Of a stretch of 64,000 nt of DNA, positions 8,929-19,164 are shown one piece after another. The stretch is from an uncultured Glaciecola sp. (GTDB lineage: Bacteria > Pseudomonadota > Gammaproteobacteria > Enterobacterales > Alteromonadaceae). Location: assembly GCA_947496235.1 (NCBI GenBank), contig CANMCE010000013.1, positions 36,427 to 100,426 of the forward strand, in the 5' to 3' direction. Made by a program: the position numbers and the translations under genes. Position 1 is the stretch's first letter. The number at the start of each line of letters is the position of its first letter. The notes under the pieces were generated by a model, which searched no databases, was not told the origin of the DNA, and was given only the letters and a program-made list of their open reading frames with translations.

Positions 8929-10788
8929 ATGAAATTCCGCTCCCCTTTTATTCTTTCAATGCTGTTGATAGGAACAGGAACGATTTACGGCTGTTCAGAT
9001 AACCAAACGACAGCCCGGGAATCAGATTCTCAATCCAAGCAAGCAATCAATTACGGACACGTAAAAAAGCCCGAAAAAATTACCGAATTTTTTACCCTAT
9101 CCTATGAAGACGATTTAAAAAGTAGTCCGCTTACTCAATCATATCGCGGCATAAAATGGGACTACGATAAATGGGATGATCTTTCCCCTGAAGCTGAAGA
9201 AGCGCGAATTGAATTACTTAAGCAACGCCTAGAGACACTTAATTCATTTGATCAAAGTGAATTTACAGCACAGCAAAAGCTAAGTTTTATTTTATACAAA
9301 CAAGATATCGAACGACGCTTAGCTAACGATGAATTTAGAGCCCATAGCTATGTCATGCAGCAATTGAGCGGTTGGCACACTAGAATTCCTAGTTTTATGA
9401 TCAATATTCATAAGATAAGTACCCTAAGTGACGCTCAGGATTATATTTCCAGACTAAACAAAGTTGATGTTTTATTTGAACAATTAATTGCGCAACTACA
9501 ACTTAGGGAAGACGCTGGTGTATTTCCCCCCAAATGGTCTTACGATCAGATGATTCAGGCTTCCGCAAATGTTATTTCCGGTAACCCTTTCGAAGAGAAA
9601 CCTAACGATTCTACTTTGCTTGCTGATTTTAAAGAAAAACTCGATAGTTTAGGTTTATCCAACGCAGAAAAATCAGGCTTGATAAACCAACTAAATGACG
9701 CATTGCTCAACAGTGTCAAACCCGCCTATGAAAATATGATCGCTACCTTAACAAAACAACGAGCATTGAGTCCTGAAGGAGACGGAGTGTGGCGACTTCC
9801 TCAAGGCGATAAGTGGTATCAAAATCGACTTGCATGGTATACAACTACAGATTTAGATGCTCAACAAGTACACGACCTTGGCTTATTACATGTAGAGCGC
9901 ATCCATAATCAAATGCAGGCTATCATGCAGCAAGTTGGTTTCACTGGAACTCTGCAGGAATTTTTTGTTTTTATGCGTAATGATCCTCAGTTTTATTACG
10001 AGAACACACCTGAAGGTAAACAAGAATACTTAAATCAAGCTAAAGCGCTGATTGATGATATGAAAACGCGATTGCCTGAATATTTTGGTTTAATTCCGCA
10101 AGCGGATATTCGAGTAAAAGCTGTAGAAGCATTTCGCGAACAAACTGCTGGAAAAGCCTTTTATCAAAGCCCAGCAGTTGATAGTTCTCGTCCGGGCACC
10201 TACTACGCCAATTTATATAAAATGGATGCCATGCCGACTTATCAAATGGCAGCCCTCGCGTATCACGAAGGAATTCCTGGCCATCATATGCAAAGAAGTA
10301 TTACGCAGGAACTAGACGGCATTCCAGAATTTCAAAAATACCTATCCTTCACAGCATTTACCGAAGGATGGGGATTATATTCTGAAGAATTAGCCAAAGA
10401 CATGGGGCTTTATCAAGATCCATATGCTGATTTTGGACGCCTTGCAATGGAGTTATGGCGAGCATGTCGACTTGTAGTAGATACTGGTATTCATGACAAA
10501 CAATGGTCAAAAAAACAAGCTATAGATTATCTCGTTGAAAATACCCCCAATGCCGAAAGCGATGCGATAAAAGCCATTGAACGCTATATTGCGTTACCGG
10601 GTCAGGCCACAGCCTACATGATAGGTAAACTTAAGATTATGGCGTTAAGAGAAAAGGCGCAAAAAACGTTAGGCGACAGGTTTTCATATGCTGATTTTCA
10701 TGATCAAGTATTAAAAAATGGACCTATTCCATTGAATGTACTCGAACAGCAAATAGATGCTTGGATAGCTGATGTGGCGTCTAGATAA
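8929..10788 (+). CDS. DUF885 family lipoprotein, putative metallopeptidase
   Basis: A 619-residue DUF885 protein with a lipoprotein signal: a hydrophobic stretch ends in TIYGC, so Cys22 is the likely lipidated residue. The zinc-site motif HEGIPGHHMQ lies around residues 445-454, and FTEGWGLYSEEL about 30 residues later supplies the second acidic ligand typical of the family. DUF885 proteins resemble zinc peptidases of the M3/M32 type, but substrates are mostly unknown. It starts 42 bases after batD, so it may be in the same transcript, yet it is not a usual Bat partner. Confidence 0.85.
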   Translation: MKFRSPFILSMLLIGTGTIYGCSDNQTTARESDSQSKQAINYGHVKKPEKITEFFTLSYEDDLKSSPLTQSYRGIKWDYDKWDDLSPEAEEARIELLKQRLETLNSFDQSEFTAQQKLSFILYKQDIERRLANDEFRAHSYVMQQLSGWHTRIPSFMINIHKISTLSDAQDYISRLNKVDVLFEQLIAQLQLREDAGVFPPKWSYDQMIQASANVISGNPFEEKPNDSTLLADFKEKLDSLGLSNAEKSGLINQLNDALLNSVKPAYENMIATLTKQRALSPEGDGVWRLPQGDKWYQNRLAWYTTTDLDAQQVHDLGLLHVERIHNQMQAIMQQVGFTGTLQEFFVFMRNDPQFYYENTPEGKQEYLNQAKALIDDMKTRLPEYFGLIPQADIRVKAVEAFREQTAGKAFYQSPAVDSSRPGTYYANLYKMDAMPTYQMAALAYHEGIPGHHMQRSITQELDGIPEFQKYLSFTAFTEGWGLYSEELAKDMGLYQDPYADFGRLAMELWRACRLVVDTGIHDKQWSKKQAIDYLVENTPNAESDAIKAIERYIALPGQATAYMIGKLKIMALREKAQKTLGDRFSYADFHDQVLKNGPIPLNVLEQQIDAWIADVASR

Positions 10789-10957
10789 CGCAGCCGGATC
10801 AGAATTAGAAATTTATTGACTGAAAATTATTTTACAAAAAGAGCTTTGGTTAAAAAATCTGGACGACCGAGCGCTTTTGTTTGTTTCTAAACAGATAGAC
10901 TAAAAAAATATTTAGGCGTTAAGAAAGATTAACAAAGTAACTACGGTCTCATCTATC

Positions 10958-11470
10958 ATGAAAACAAAACAACTTAAATACGAAGCACTTGTTAAAGCCT
11001 ATCACGCAGATATTTATCGCTATGCTGTGTGGTTGATTAAAGACACAAGTATTGCTGAAGATGTGGTTCAAGAGACCTTTTTACGCGCTTGGAAATCTCT
11101 AGACGCCTTACAAGATGAAGGTGCAGCTAAGTCGTGGTTAATCACTATTCTTAGAAGAGAAAATGCCAGACGCTTTGAAAGAAAACAATTTGATTTGGTC
11201 GATATCGACGATGTAAGCGTAGCTGATCCTAGGGCAACGGATAATGGCAATGCAAGTCAACGTGAGCTAAGACGAGCCATAGGCCAGCTAGGCGAAGAGT
11301 ATAGAGAACCCTTATTTTTACAAGTTATCATGGGATACAGTGGTGAAGAAATCGCTACTCAACTTGATTTAAACATTAATACAGTTATGACGCGCTTGTT
11401 CAGAGCACGCAGCCAATTGAAAGAATTTATGACAAAAACAACTCACCTGGGGGCTAAGATAAATGGATGA
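10958..11470 (+). CDS. ECF-type RNA polymerase sigma factor
   Basis: A 170-residue sigma-70 family factor of the extracytoplasmic-function class. Region 2 spans about residues 10-75 (YRYAVWLIKDTSIAEDVVQETFLRAWKSL) and region 4 about 108-160 (LGEEYREPLFLQVIMGYSGEEIATQLDLNINTVMTRLFRARSQLK, a helix-turn-helix). The next gene overlaps by 8 bases and encodes a small membrane protein that is the probable anti-sigma factor. The trigger and regulon cannot be read from the sequence. Confidence 0.92.
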   Translation: MKTKQLKYEALVKAYHADIYRYAVWLIKDTSIAEDVVQETFLRAWKSLDALQDEGAAKSWLITILRRENARRFERKQFDLVDIDDVSVADPRATDNGNASQRELRRAIGQLGEEYREPLFLQVIMGYSGEEIATQLDLNINTVMTRLFRARSQLKEFMTKTTHLGAKING

Positions 11471-12161
11471 TTTGACATTCCGACGTACCGTTTATGCAGA
11501 TCCTTTCACACAAGACAAGGAAGTGATTCAAGCTGCTCAGGACGATCCCAAAAAACAAGCATTTTGGGAGGAAGTGAAAGAAATGGAATCTGCCATTGAG
11601 CAGGCAATGAATATTCCAGTACCCGATAATTTATCTGAAAAACTCTTGTTAAAACAGAGTATTGGACAAGAGAAAAAAGAACAGAAACGCAAAAGATGGG
11701 TATATGGAATGGCAGCTTCGGTAGCTGTCACTGCTATGTTAAGCTTTAGCTATATGCGTTACGGCACTAGTATTTCTGCAACAGCGCTCACTCACATTGA
11801 TCATGCAGATTATGAGGTTGCCAATTACGGTCCTGTTGATTTGCAAACAGTAAACGCAAAATTGGTCAATTTTAACGGGCATTTAGAGAACGGACTGGAT
11901 AATATGTTATCTGCAAACTTTTGTTATCTAAATACAGTTAAAAGTTTGCATATTATAGTGCAAGGTAAAGAAGGTCTTCTATCGTTATTTATATTACCCC
12001 AAGATGTTACTGATCCTATTGATGCACAGTTTAGCAACGAAGAACTTTCCGGTGTGAGTTTTCTATTAGAATCTACTCGATTACTTGTGGTCGGAGAAAA
12101 CGAAGAAGAAATCAATTCATTGGCAGAATCGGCTAAACAACTTCTATCATTTTCAGCTTAA
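11463..12161 (+). CDS. DUF3379-type membrane protein, probable anti-sigma factor
   Basis: A 232-residue protein with a short cytoplasmic N-terminus (residues 1-78, rich in charged helix), one membrane helix (about 80-98, VYGMAASVAVTAMLSFSYM) and a periplasmic domain containing two cysteines or fewer. It resembles the DUF3379 family found next to ECF sigma factors in marine gammaproteobacteria. No HxxxCxxC zinc anti-sigma motif is visible. Overlap with the sigma gene and topology support an anti-sigma role; this is inference. Confidence 0.75.
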   Translation: MDDLTFRRTVYADPFTQDKEVIQAAQDDPKKQAFWEEVKEMESAIEQAMNIPVPDNLSEKLLLKQSIGQEKKEQKRKRWVYGMAASVAVTAMLSFSYMRYGTSISATALTHIDHADYEVANYGPVDLQTVNAKLVNFNGHLENGLDNMLSANFCYLNTVKSLHIIVQGKEGLLSLFILPQDVTDPIDAQFSNEELSGVSFLLESTRLLVVGENEEEINSLAESAKQLLSFSA

Positions 12162-12166
12162 CTCCC

Positions 12167-12198
12167 AAAGCCTCGCAATTTTAAACGCGAGGCTTTAT
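12167..12198 (+). terminator. Rho-independent terminator after the sigma/anti-sigma pair
   Basis: AAAGCCTCGC and GCGAGGCTTT form a perfect 10-bp stem with a 10-base loop, starting 5 bases after the stop codon and ending in TTTATTA. Confidence 0.85.
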
Positions 12199-12340
12199 TA
12201 CATTTTATTTACCCAAAATTTACAAAAAGCAGTTATTATCGCCCTTCCCTTTAGATCTATTCCTATCCTGTTACCATACAAAGGGTTCAGGAGAATTTAT
12301 CAATTAATTCCAAATCAAAAACTTATAAAAAGAGGAAACG

Positions 12341-13861
12341 ATGGAAGTAGGAACCTATATATCGCTAGCAATTTATTTTCTCGCAATGCTAGGGATCGGG
12401 CTTTATGCGTATAGAACAAACGAAGAAAGTGCATCAGGTTATCTTTTAGGAGGCCGTAAGCTGTCCGCCCCAGTTACCGCACTTTCAGCAGGGGCATCTG
12501 ATATGTCCGGATGGATGCTAATGGGTGTACCCGGAGCCATGTATTTATCTGGCGCGTCTTCGTTATGGATCGCCTTCGGCTTAGTGTTGGGTGCATGGTT
12601 TAATTATTTATTGGTAGCGCCAAGACTGCGTGTGTTTACTGAAGTAGCGCACGACGCTATCACAATCCCTGACTACCTGGAGAATCGCTTTTTCGATAAA
12701 AGCCGTGTACTTCGCATAGTGGCTTCTGTGGTCATTATTATTTTCTTCACTGTCTATACCTCGTCTGGCGTGGTTGCTGGCGGTAAGCTATTCGAGTCTA
12801 GTTTTGGCTTAGAGTACCACTATGGCGTACTAATTACCGCCGGTGTAGTGGTAGCCTACACTTTGGTCGGCGGATTTATGGCGGTATCGCTAACCGACTT
12901 TATTCAAGGTTGCATCATGTTTATTGCGCTAATTCTTGTACCCTCGGTGGTAATATTTGAATTAGGTGGCATCAACCAAACGTTAACAACCTTATCGGAT
13001 ATCAATCCAAATTTACTCAAAATGACAGTTGATGCAAATACAGGTGAAGCATTGAGCATTATTGGGGTTATTTCTCTCATGAGTTGGGGACTGGGTTACT
13101 TTGGACAACCTCATATAATAGTGCGCTTCATGGCAATTCATTCGATAAAAGCATTACCTACCGCACGCCGCATCGGTATGTCTTGGATGATAGTCTCATT
13201 GTTCGGCGCAGCCATGACAGGTTTATTTGGTTTAGCTTATGTTATTGGTAATAACGTCCCGCTAGATGACCATGAGACAATTTTCATTGTGTTATCTCAA
13301 TTACTGTTTCACCCGCTAATCGGTGGTTTTTTGCTGGCAGCAATACTGGCAGCCATTATGAGTACTATTTCGTCACAGCTTTTAGTGACGTCCAGCTCAT
13401 TAACCCGTGATATTTACGCAAGCTTTATTGATAGAAACGCCAGTGAGAAATCACAAGTGTTTGTTGGACGAGTATCAGTATTTATTGTTTCTGTCGTCGC
13501 AATTTTACTTGCCTTTGGTGAAAATAAAACTATCTTAGATTTAGTAAGTAACGCTTGGGCAGGTTTTGGCGCAGCTTTTGGTCCAATGATAATTTTGTCA
13601 TTAGTTTGGAAAGGTATGTCCAAAAATGCTGCAATTGCTGGTATTTTAACCGGCGCAGTGGTTGTCCTTATTTGGATTTATGCACCTCTAGGTGAAAATG
13701 GTGAAACCTTGTCTTCAACTTTGTATGAAATAATACCAGGCTTTATTGCATCGACTATTGCGATACTTATTGTTGGAAAAATTTCACCTCCGAAAACTAA
13801 TGCTTTAGTAGAATTGTTCGATAAATATGAAAAGAAACTTGAAGAAGAACATATTGGATAA
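12341..13861 (+). CDS. putP: Sodium/proline symporter PutP
   Basis: A 506-residue sodium:solute symporter with about 13 membrane helices. Family landmarks include the N-terminal GLYAYRTNEESASGYLLGGR, the stretch LSAGASDMSGWMLMGVPGA (sodium site and proline-binding region of PutP), GWGL/GYFGQPHIIVRFMAI near residue 250, and the SSS signature region AAIMSTISSQLLVTSSSLT. Length matches E. coli PutP. The ATG follows AGAGGAAACG. Expected role: Na+-driven proline uptake across the inner membrane. The next gene starts 3 bases after the stop and is probably co-transcribed. Confidence 0.93.
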   Translation: MEVGTYISLAIYFLAMLGIGLYAYRTNEESASGYLLGGRKLSAPVTALSAGASDMSGWMLMGVPGAMYLSGASSLWIAFGLVLGAWFNYLLVAPRLRVFTEVAHDAITIPDYLENRFFDKSRVLRIVASVVIIIFFTVYTSSGVVAGGKLFESSFGLEYHYGVLITAGVVVAYTLVGGFMAVSLTDFIQGCIMFIALILVPSVVIFELGGINQTLTTLSDINPNLLKMTVDANTGEALSIIGVISLMSWGLGYFGQPHIIVRFMAIHSIKALPTARRIGMSWMIVSLFGAAMTGLFGLAYVIGNNVPLDDHETIFIVLSQLLFHPLIGGFLLAAILAAIMSTISSQLLVTSSSLTRDIYASFIDRNASEKSQVFVGRVSVFIVSVVAILLAFGENKTILDLVSNAWAGFGAAFGPMIILSLVWKGMSKNAAIAGILTGAVVVLIWIYAPLGENGETLSSTLYEIIPGFIASTIAILIVGKISPPKTNALVELFDKYEKKLEEEHIG

Positions 13862-13864
13862 TTA

Positions 13865-15079
13865 ATGGCATTTTACGCAGCTCGTCAGCCCATATTAGAT
13901 ATTAATAAAGAGTTAGTAGGATACGAGCTGCTGTTTCGTACCAGTCTAGAAAATATTTTTCCTCAAGTTGATGAGGAAAAAGCAACGTCGAAAATGCTCG
14001 AAGGCCTATATCTTGATATGGGCCTTGATAAAATTGCAGAAGGCAAAAAGGCCTTTATTAATTTTAGCAAACAAACTTTACTAAATGGTTTTGCTACTCT
14101 CTTACCGAAAGACAAAATTGCCATTGAAATTTTAGAAAGTGTTCAGCCTACTCAAGCGGTTTTCTTTCATATGAGAGAACTTCATCAAATGGGCTATACC
14201 ATTGCGTTAGATGACTTTATTCACGGAGAACTATGGGAACCCTTCTACCCCTATTGTAATATCATAAAGGTTGATTGCTTGAGCATTACCGATACAGATC
14301 TGATGATGACTGTAGAAGTTGCTAAACGTCATCCTCATATTCAGTTATTAGCAGAAAAGGTAGAAACTGTTGAAATCTATAAAAAATATAAGGCTATAGG
14401 TTTTACTATGTTTCAGGGGTATTTCTTTGCCAAGCCGGAAGTTATTAAGAGTGTATCCTTATCAACACCGCAGGCGGTAGTTTCTAAATTACTGGCTGAA
14501 GTAACTAAACCTGAGCCTGATATTGAGAAAATCACCCGTACCTTCGAATCTGATGCGGCGCTTTCTTTCAAACTATTGAGATATACCCAATCGCCTCTTT
14601 TTAAACGCCAAAGAAAAGTTGAAAGTATTAAGCAAGCAATCGTAATGCTTGGAAAACGTGAGTTAGAACGTTTTATTATGTTGCTTTTTGCTGCCGTGTT
14701 CTGCGAAGCCAAACCTAACGAACTCATTAAATTATCTCTCAAACGCGCTAAATTTTGTGAAGATTTAGCGGGTCAACTTTCCCAGAGTTCTTCTACTGCG
14801 TTTTTAGCAGGTATGTTGTCTCTCTTGGATGCGATGTTGGATACTAACCTACCCTCAGTTATTAGCAAATTGCCTCTGACGGATGAAATAAAATTAGCAC
14901 TAGTAAGAGAAGAAGGTATCTTAGCAGAGTATTTAAAACTTAATGCGGATATCGAAATGGCTAATTGGGATAACTTAAAACTTAAAGCAAAACATCTTAA
15001 TCTGGATATACCAACTATCCTTAAAATTCATAGTGAAGCAGCTGATTGGGCTGACCGTCAAACCAGTATTTTTAATTAG
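13865..15079 (+). CDS. EAL-HDOD signalling protein
   Basis: A 404-residue YuxH-type protein: an EAL-like domain at about residues 1-190 followed by an HDOD domain (about 195-400). The EAL domain is degenerate: the signature reads YELLFR, and the DDFGTGYSS loop is reduced to DDFIHGE, so c-di-GMP hydrolysis is unlikely and a binding or scaffolding role is more probable. HDOD domains lack the HD metal ligands and act in protein-protein signalling. It is 3 bases downstream of putP with no strong start site of its own, so it is probably read from the putP transcript. Confidence 0.88.
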   Translation: MAFYAARQPILDINKELVGYELLFRTSLENIFPQVDEEKATSKMLEGLYLDMGLDKIAEGKKAFINFSKQTLLNGFATLLPKDKIAIEILESVQPTQAVFFHMRELHQMGYTIALDDFIHGELWEPFYPYCNIIKVDCLSITDTDLMMTVEVAKRHPHIQLLAEKVETVEIYKKYKAIGFTMFQGYFFAKPEVIKSVSLSTPQAVVSKLLAEVTKPEPDIEKITRTFESDAALSFKLLRYTQSPLFKRQRKVESIKQAIVMLGKRELERFIMLLFAAVFCEAKPNELIKLSLKRAKFCEDLAGQLSQSSSTAFLAGMLSLLDAMLDTNLPSVISKLPLTDEIKLALVREEGILAEYLKLNADIEMANWDNLKLKAKHLNLDIPTILKIHSEAADWADRQTSIFN

Positions 15080-15337
15080 ATAACGTTTGTCATATAAATT
15101 AAATCGTTCCTAGGTTATATTGGGCGCCACACACAAAACACGCACCAAATTTTTACTCCTATATAACAAAACCGAATAAATAGTTATAAATTGGCTATTA
15201 ACGATAGCAAATTAGCATAAATATTCTGAGTTTAAATGTGTTAAAGTTCTATACATAGAAATTTTTAATATATGCAAATAGACTCACTGAGACTTAATGT
15301 TAGGTCGAGGTAAATTAACTTTTCAAGGACACTGTAG

Positions 15338-16252
15338 ATGACAATAGATTTGCCAAAAATGACGCATCTTAGACAGCTTGAAGCGGAAAGTATCCATATT
15401 TTTCGCGAGGTCGCCGCTGAATTTGATAACCCTGTAATGCTGTATTCTGTAGGTAAAGATTCCTCCGTTTTATTACACATCGCCCGAAAGGCATTTGCGC
15501 CAGGCACTATACCCTTCCCGTTGTTACATGTTGATACCACATGGAAATTCAGAGAAATGATTGAATTTCGGGACTTAATGGCGAAAAAATATAATTTAAA
15601 TCTTCTAGTCCACATCAATGAAGAAGGTGTAAAAAACAACATAAACCCTTTCAGTGTAGGCAGTGCTAAGCACACCGACATAATGAAAACTCAGGGTTTA
15701 AAACAAGCATTGAACAAATATAAATTTGATGCGGCTTTCGGTGGTGCTCGCCGAGACGAAGAGAAATCGCGAGCAAAAGAGCGTGTTTATTCGTTCCGTG
15801 ATGACAATCATCGCTGGGATCCGAAAAACCAGCGTCCTGAATTATGGAACATTTACAACAGCCAAATTAATAAAGGCGAAAGTATCCGTGTATTTCCTAT
15901 GTCGAACTGGACTGAATTAGATATTTGGCAATACATCTATATGGAAAACATTGAAATTCCCTCTTTGTATTTAGCGAAACCTCGTCCTGTGGTAGAGCGT
16001 GATGGTGTTTTGATAATGGTTGATGATGATCGCATGCCGTTAAATGAGGGGGAAACCCCTGAAATTAAATCGGTTCGCTTTAGAACTTTAGGCTGTTATC
16101 CACTCACTGGTGCGGTTGAATCTACAGCAGCTACTTTGCCAGAAGTTATTCAAGAAATGTTGTTGACCAAGACTTCTGAACGTCAAGGTCGGGTAATTGA
16201 CCACGATTCTTCTGGTTCAATGGAGAAGAAAAAGATGGAAGGTTATTTCTAA
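15338..16252 (+). CDS. cysD: Sulfate adenylyltransferase subunit CysD
   Basis: A 304-residue small subunit of ATP sulfurylase, which activates sulfate to adenosine 5'-phosphosulfate together with the GTPase CysN. The PP-loop [10 protein letters not shown] is at residues 37-46; the conserved [21 protein letters not shown] stretch and the C-terminal EKKKMEGYF are intact. The start at 15338 gives the family N-terminus ([18 protein letters not shown] within 25 residues). It shares one base with cysC. It leads a four-gene cluster cysD-cysC-cysQ-cysN. Confidence 0.96.
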   Translation: MTIDLPKMTHLRQLEAESIHIFREVAAEFDNPVMLYSVGKDSSVLLHIARKAFAPGTIPFPLLHVDTTWKFREMIEFRDLMAKKYNLNLLVHINEEGVKNNINPFSVGSAKHTDIMKTQGLKQALNKYKFDAAFGGARRDEEKSRAKERVYSFRDDNHRWDPKNQRPELWNIYNSQINKGESIRVFPMSNWTELDIWQYIYMENIEIPSLYLAKPRPVVERDGVLIMVDDDRMPLNEGETPEIKSVRFRTLGCYPLTGAVESTAATLPEVIQEMLLTKTSERQGRVIDHDSSGSMEKKKMEGYF

Positions 16253-16851
16253 TGAGTTCAAATATCGTATGGCATCAACATACTGTTGATAAAAAGAGTC
16301 GAGCAGAAGCATTAAACCAAAAACCTGCCGTAGTCTGGTTAACAGGCTTATCAGGCTCAGGTAAGTCTACCGTTGCTAATTTGTTGGAAAAGAAACTTTT
16401 TGAACAAAAATATAAAACCTATTTATTAGATGGTGACAATGTTCGTCACGGTCTTTGCGGAGACTTAGGGTTTGATGATAAGGCGCGTGTTGAGAATATT
16501 CGTCGCATCAGTGAAGTTGCAAAGCTATTTGTTGATTCTGGCACTATTATTATCACCGCTTTCATTTCGCCGTTTAAAGCAGACCGTGATTTTTGCCGCT
16601 CTTTGTTAGAAAAAGGCGAGTTTGCAGAGGTTTTTGTTGATACACCTCTGGAAGTCTGCGAGCAAAGAGACCCTAAAGGTTTGTACAAAAAGGCACGCTC
16701 TGGTGATATCAAACACTTCACAGGTATTGATTCTGAATATCAAGCACCCGCTGATCCAGAAGTGCATTTGACCTACATCGAAGACGAAGCGCCTGAAGCA
16801 ACCGCTGAACGTTTATATGAAGCATTACTAGCAAAAGGATTTTTGTCTTGA
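16252..16851 (+). CDS. cysC: Adenylylsulfate kinase CysC
   Basis: A 199-residue APS kinase that phosphorylates APS to PAPS. The P-loop GLSGSGKST is at residues 32-40; [30 protein letters not shown] and [10 protein letters not shown] are the substrate-binding motifs, and [12 protein letters not shown] is also conserved. Full length for the family. The ATG overlaps the cysD stop by one base, and the gene overlaps cysQ at its end, so the three genes are coupled. Confidence 0.96.
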   Translation: MSSNIVWHQHTVDKKSRAEALNQKPAVVWLTGLSGSGKSTVANLLEKKLFEQKYKTYLLDGDNVRHGLCGDLGFDDKARVENIRRISEVAKLFVDSGTIIITAFISPFKADRDFCRSLLEKGEFAEVFVDTPLEVCEQRDPKGLYKKARSGDIKHFTGIDSEYQAPADPEVHLTYIEDEAPEATAERLYEALLAKGFLS

Positions 16852-17645
16852 GTTCATTTAAATTGACAACTGAACTGGCACAAGCGGTAAAGCAAATTGC
16901 CGTAGATGCCGGCAGTAAGATAATGGAAATTTACGAGCGTGATTTCGATATATACGAGAAAAACGATTCGTCACCTCTAACAGAAGCTGACTTAGCAGCC
17001 CATAACCATATAGTTACTGAGCTAAATAAGCTCACTACGCTTCCAATTTTATCAGAAGAATCAGCTGATATTGATTGGCAAGAGCGCAAAACCTGGACCC
17101 GCTATTGGTTAGTTGATCCCCTTGACGGAACCAAGGAATTCATTAAGAAAAATGGCGAATTTACTGTCAACATTGCCTTAATAGAATTTGGTGAACCAAC
17201 CTTTGGTGTAGTTCATGCACCCGCATTATCGAAAACCTTTGTGGGCATTGTAGGTGAAGGCGCTTATGTGGAAGAAGGTGGTACTCAACGAGACATTTCC
17301 ACCGCAGATACTTCCTCTGTATCCCTATGGAAAGTTGTAGGCTCTCGTTCGCATCAAAGCCCTGAAATAAATAAAGTGCTTGATGCCCTTGATGGCGAAA
17401 CCGAATTAGTGGCTATGGGTAGTTCTCTTAAGTTATGTTGTGTGGCTGAAGGAAGCGCACATTTGTATCCACGCGTAGGTCCTACTAGTGAATGGGACAC
17501 GGCTGCAGCTCATGCGGTAGTGCTAGCTGCCGGCGGTAAAGTCACAGTGCTAGACCCAGAACATCCACTCGATCCAGATGCTCATCCATTGCGATACAAC
17601 CAAAAAGCATCAGTGTTAAACCCTTTCTTTATGGTGATGAGTTAA
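16848..17645 (+). CDS. cysQ: 3'(2'),5'-bisphosphate nucleotidase CysQ
   Basis: A 265-residue inositol-monophosphatase-fold enzyme that removes the 3'-phosphate from PAP (and PAPS), the by-product of PAPS reduction. Metal-binding motifs are intact: [11 protein letters not shown] near residue 68, [12 protein letters not shown] near 87-98 and [12 protein letters not shown] near 205. It uses a TTG start at 16848 that overlaps the cysC stop; an AGGA site lies about 9 bases upstream. Placement inside the sulfate activation operon fits its job. Confidence 0.93.
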   Translation: MSSFKLTTELAQAVKQIAVDAGSKIMEIYERDFDIYEKNDSSPLTEADLAAHNHIVTELNKLTTLPILSEESADIDWQERKTWTRYWLVDPLDGTKEFIKKNGEFTVNIALIEFGEPTFGVVHAPALSKTFVGIVGEGAYVEEGGTQRDISTADTSSVSLWKVVGSRSHQSPEINKVLDALDGETELVAMGSSLKLCCVAEGSAHLYPRVGPTSEWDTAAAHAVVLAAGGKVTVLDPEHPLDPDAHPLRYNQKASVLNPFFMVMS

Positions 17646-17646
17646 A

Positions 17647-19053
17647 ATGAATCACGAAAACGAATTATTAAAAACAGATATAGTTGAATATTTAGCCGCG
17701 CACGAACGCAAAGATCTCATGCGCTTTTTAACTTGCGGTAGTGTAGACGATGGTAAAAGCACGTTAATCGGACGCCTTTTACACGACTCTAAAATGATCT
17801 ATGAAGATCAACTAGCCGCAATCACGAATGACAGTAAAAAAGTCGGCACCACTGGCGAAAAAGTCGATTTAGCACTGTTAGTTGATGGGCTTCAAAGTGA
17901 GCGAGAACAAGGCATCACTATTGACGTTGCCTATCGATATTTTAGTACAGATAAGCGCAAATTTATTATTGCGGATACCCCAGGGCATGAGCAATATACA
18001 AGAAACATGGTAACAGGTGCTTCTACTTGTGACCTTGCTATTATCCTTGTAGATGCAAGAGCAGGTGTTAAAACGCAAACAAAACGTCACTCATTTTTGG
18101 TATCCTTGCTTGGCATTAAGCATGTTATTGTTGCCATTAACAAAATGGATTTGATGGACTACAGTGAAGAAGTTTACAACAACATCAAACGTGACTATCT
18201 AACGTTTTCTGAGCAATTAAATATTCCTGATATTCAGTTTGTGCCAATTTCAGCACTAGAAGGGGATAATGTTGTAAACAAAAGTGAGCATACACCTTGG
18301 TTCGAAGGTGAAGTATTGATGGACATGCTTAACAACATTGAAATCAGTCATGCACAAAATGACAATTTCCGTTTCCCTGTTCAGTACGTTAATCGACCAA
18401 ATCTAAACTTTAGAGGTTTTGCTGGCACTATAGTATCAGGCAGCATAAAGGTGGGAGATGAAATTACTGTTCTGCCTTCTAAAAAGACCTCAAAGATTAA
18501 GTCTATTACCACCTTTGATGGTGACCTAGACAAAGCGACAGCGCCATTTGCGGTCACTTTAACCTTAGAAGATGAAATTGATATTTCTCGTGGCGATATG
18601 ATCGTTAAAAGTGAGAACTTGCCGCTGAATACCAACACCTACAGAACCCATTTAGTATGGATGTCTGAAGACGCCATGATCCCTAATAAGCAATACAATT
18701 TTAAATTTGCGACAAAATTAGTATCTGGCAGTATTCGAAATATCTCTCATCAAATCGATGTGAATACTTTAGAAGAAAGCGACGCAGTACATTTAAATCT
18801 TAATGAAATAGGCGTGGTTGACATACAATTGACCCAACCCGTTGCCTGTGATCCTTATACGGAAAACCGTGCCACAGGCGCTTTCATTATGATTGATCGC
18901 TTAACCAACGGCACAGTGGGCGCAGGTATGATCATTAATGCCGCTCAAGTAGCTAACACTAAATCTACATTCTCTGAGTTTGAACTAGAATTTAATGCTT
19001 TAGTGCGCAAACACTTCCCACATTGGGGCGCTGCCGACATCAGCAAAATGTAA
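17647..19053 (+). CDS. cysN: Sulfate adenylyltransferase subunit CysN
   Basis: A 468-residue GTPase subunit of ATP sulfurylase. GTP motifs: [10 protein letters not shown] at residues 31-40, DTPGHEQY at 110-117 and NKMD at 165-168, followed by EF-Tu-like beta-barrel domains. It has no C-terminal APS kinase fusion, consistent with the separate cysC. It starts 2 bases after cysQ and is followed by a strong terminator, so it ends the sulfate activation operon. The usual order cysD-cysN-cysC is altered here: cysC and cysQ come between the two ATP sulfurylase subunits. Confidence 0.95.
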   Translation: MNHENELLKTDIVEYLAAHERKDLMRFLTCGSVDDGKSTLIGRLLHDSKMIYEDQLAAITNDSKKVGTTGEKVDLALLVDGLQSEREQGITIDVAYRYFSTDKRKFIIADTPGHEQYTRNMVTGASTCDLAIILVDARAGVKTQTKRHSFLVSLLGIKHVIVAINKMDLMDYSEEVYNNIKRDYLTFSEQLNIPDIQFVPISALEGDNVVNKSEHTPWFEGEVLMDMLNNIEISHAQNDNFRFPVQYVNRPNLNFRGFAGTIVSGSIKVGDEITVLPSKKTSKIKSITTFDGDLDKATAPFAVTLTLEDEIDISRGDMIVKSENLPLNTNTYRTHLVWMSEDAMIPNKQYNFKFATKLVSGSIRNISHQIDVNTLEESDAVHLNLNEIGVVDIQLTQPVACDPYTENRATGAFIMIDRLTNGTVGAGMIINAAQVANTKSTFSEFELEFNALVRKHFPHWGAADISKM

Positions 19054-19071
19054 ATTTGTTAAATTATGTTC

Positions 19072-19100
19072 AAAAATGGGGCAAAAATGCCCCATTTTTT
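19072..19100 (+). terminator. Rho-independent terminator after cysN
   Basis: AAAAATGGGGC and GCCCCATTTTT make a perfect 11-bp stem with a 6-base loop, followed by a T run, 18 bases after the cysN stop. Confidence 0.92.
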
Positions 19101-19164
19101 GTCGATTAATCATTTACATTTCAGTATGCTAAAGACAAATAAGTAACTCTAAGTAAGACTTTCT

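Noticed and set aside
12085..12414. 109-codon open frame overlapping the DUF3379 gene and the putP start
   Set aside because: It runs straight through a strong terminator and overlaps two real genes; the protein is not like any family.
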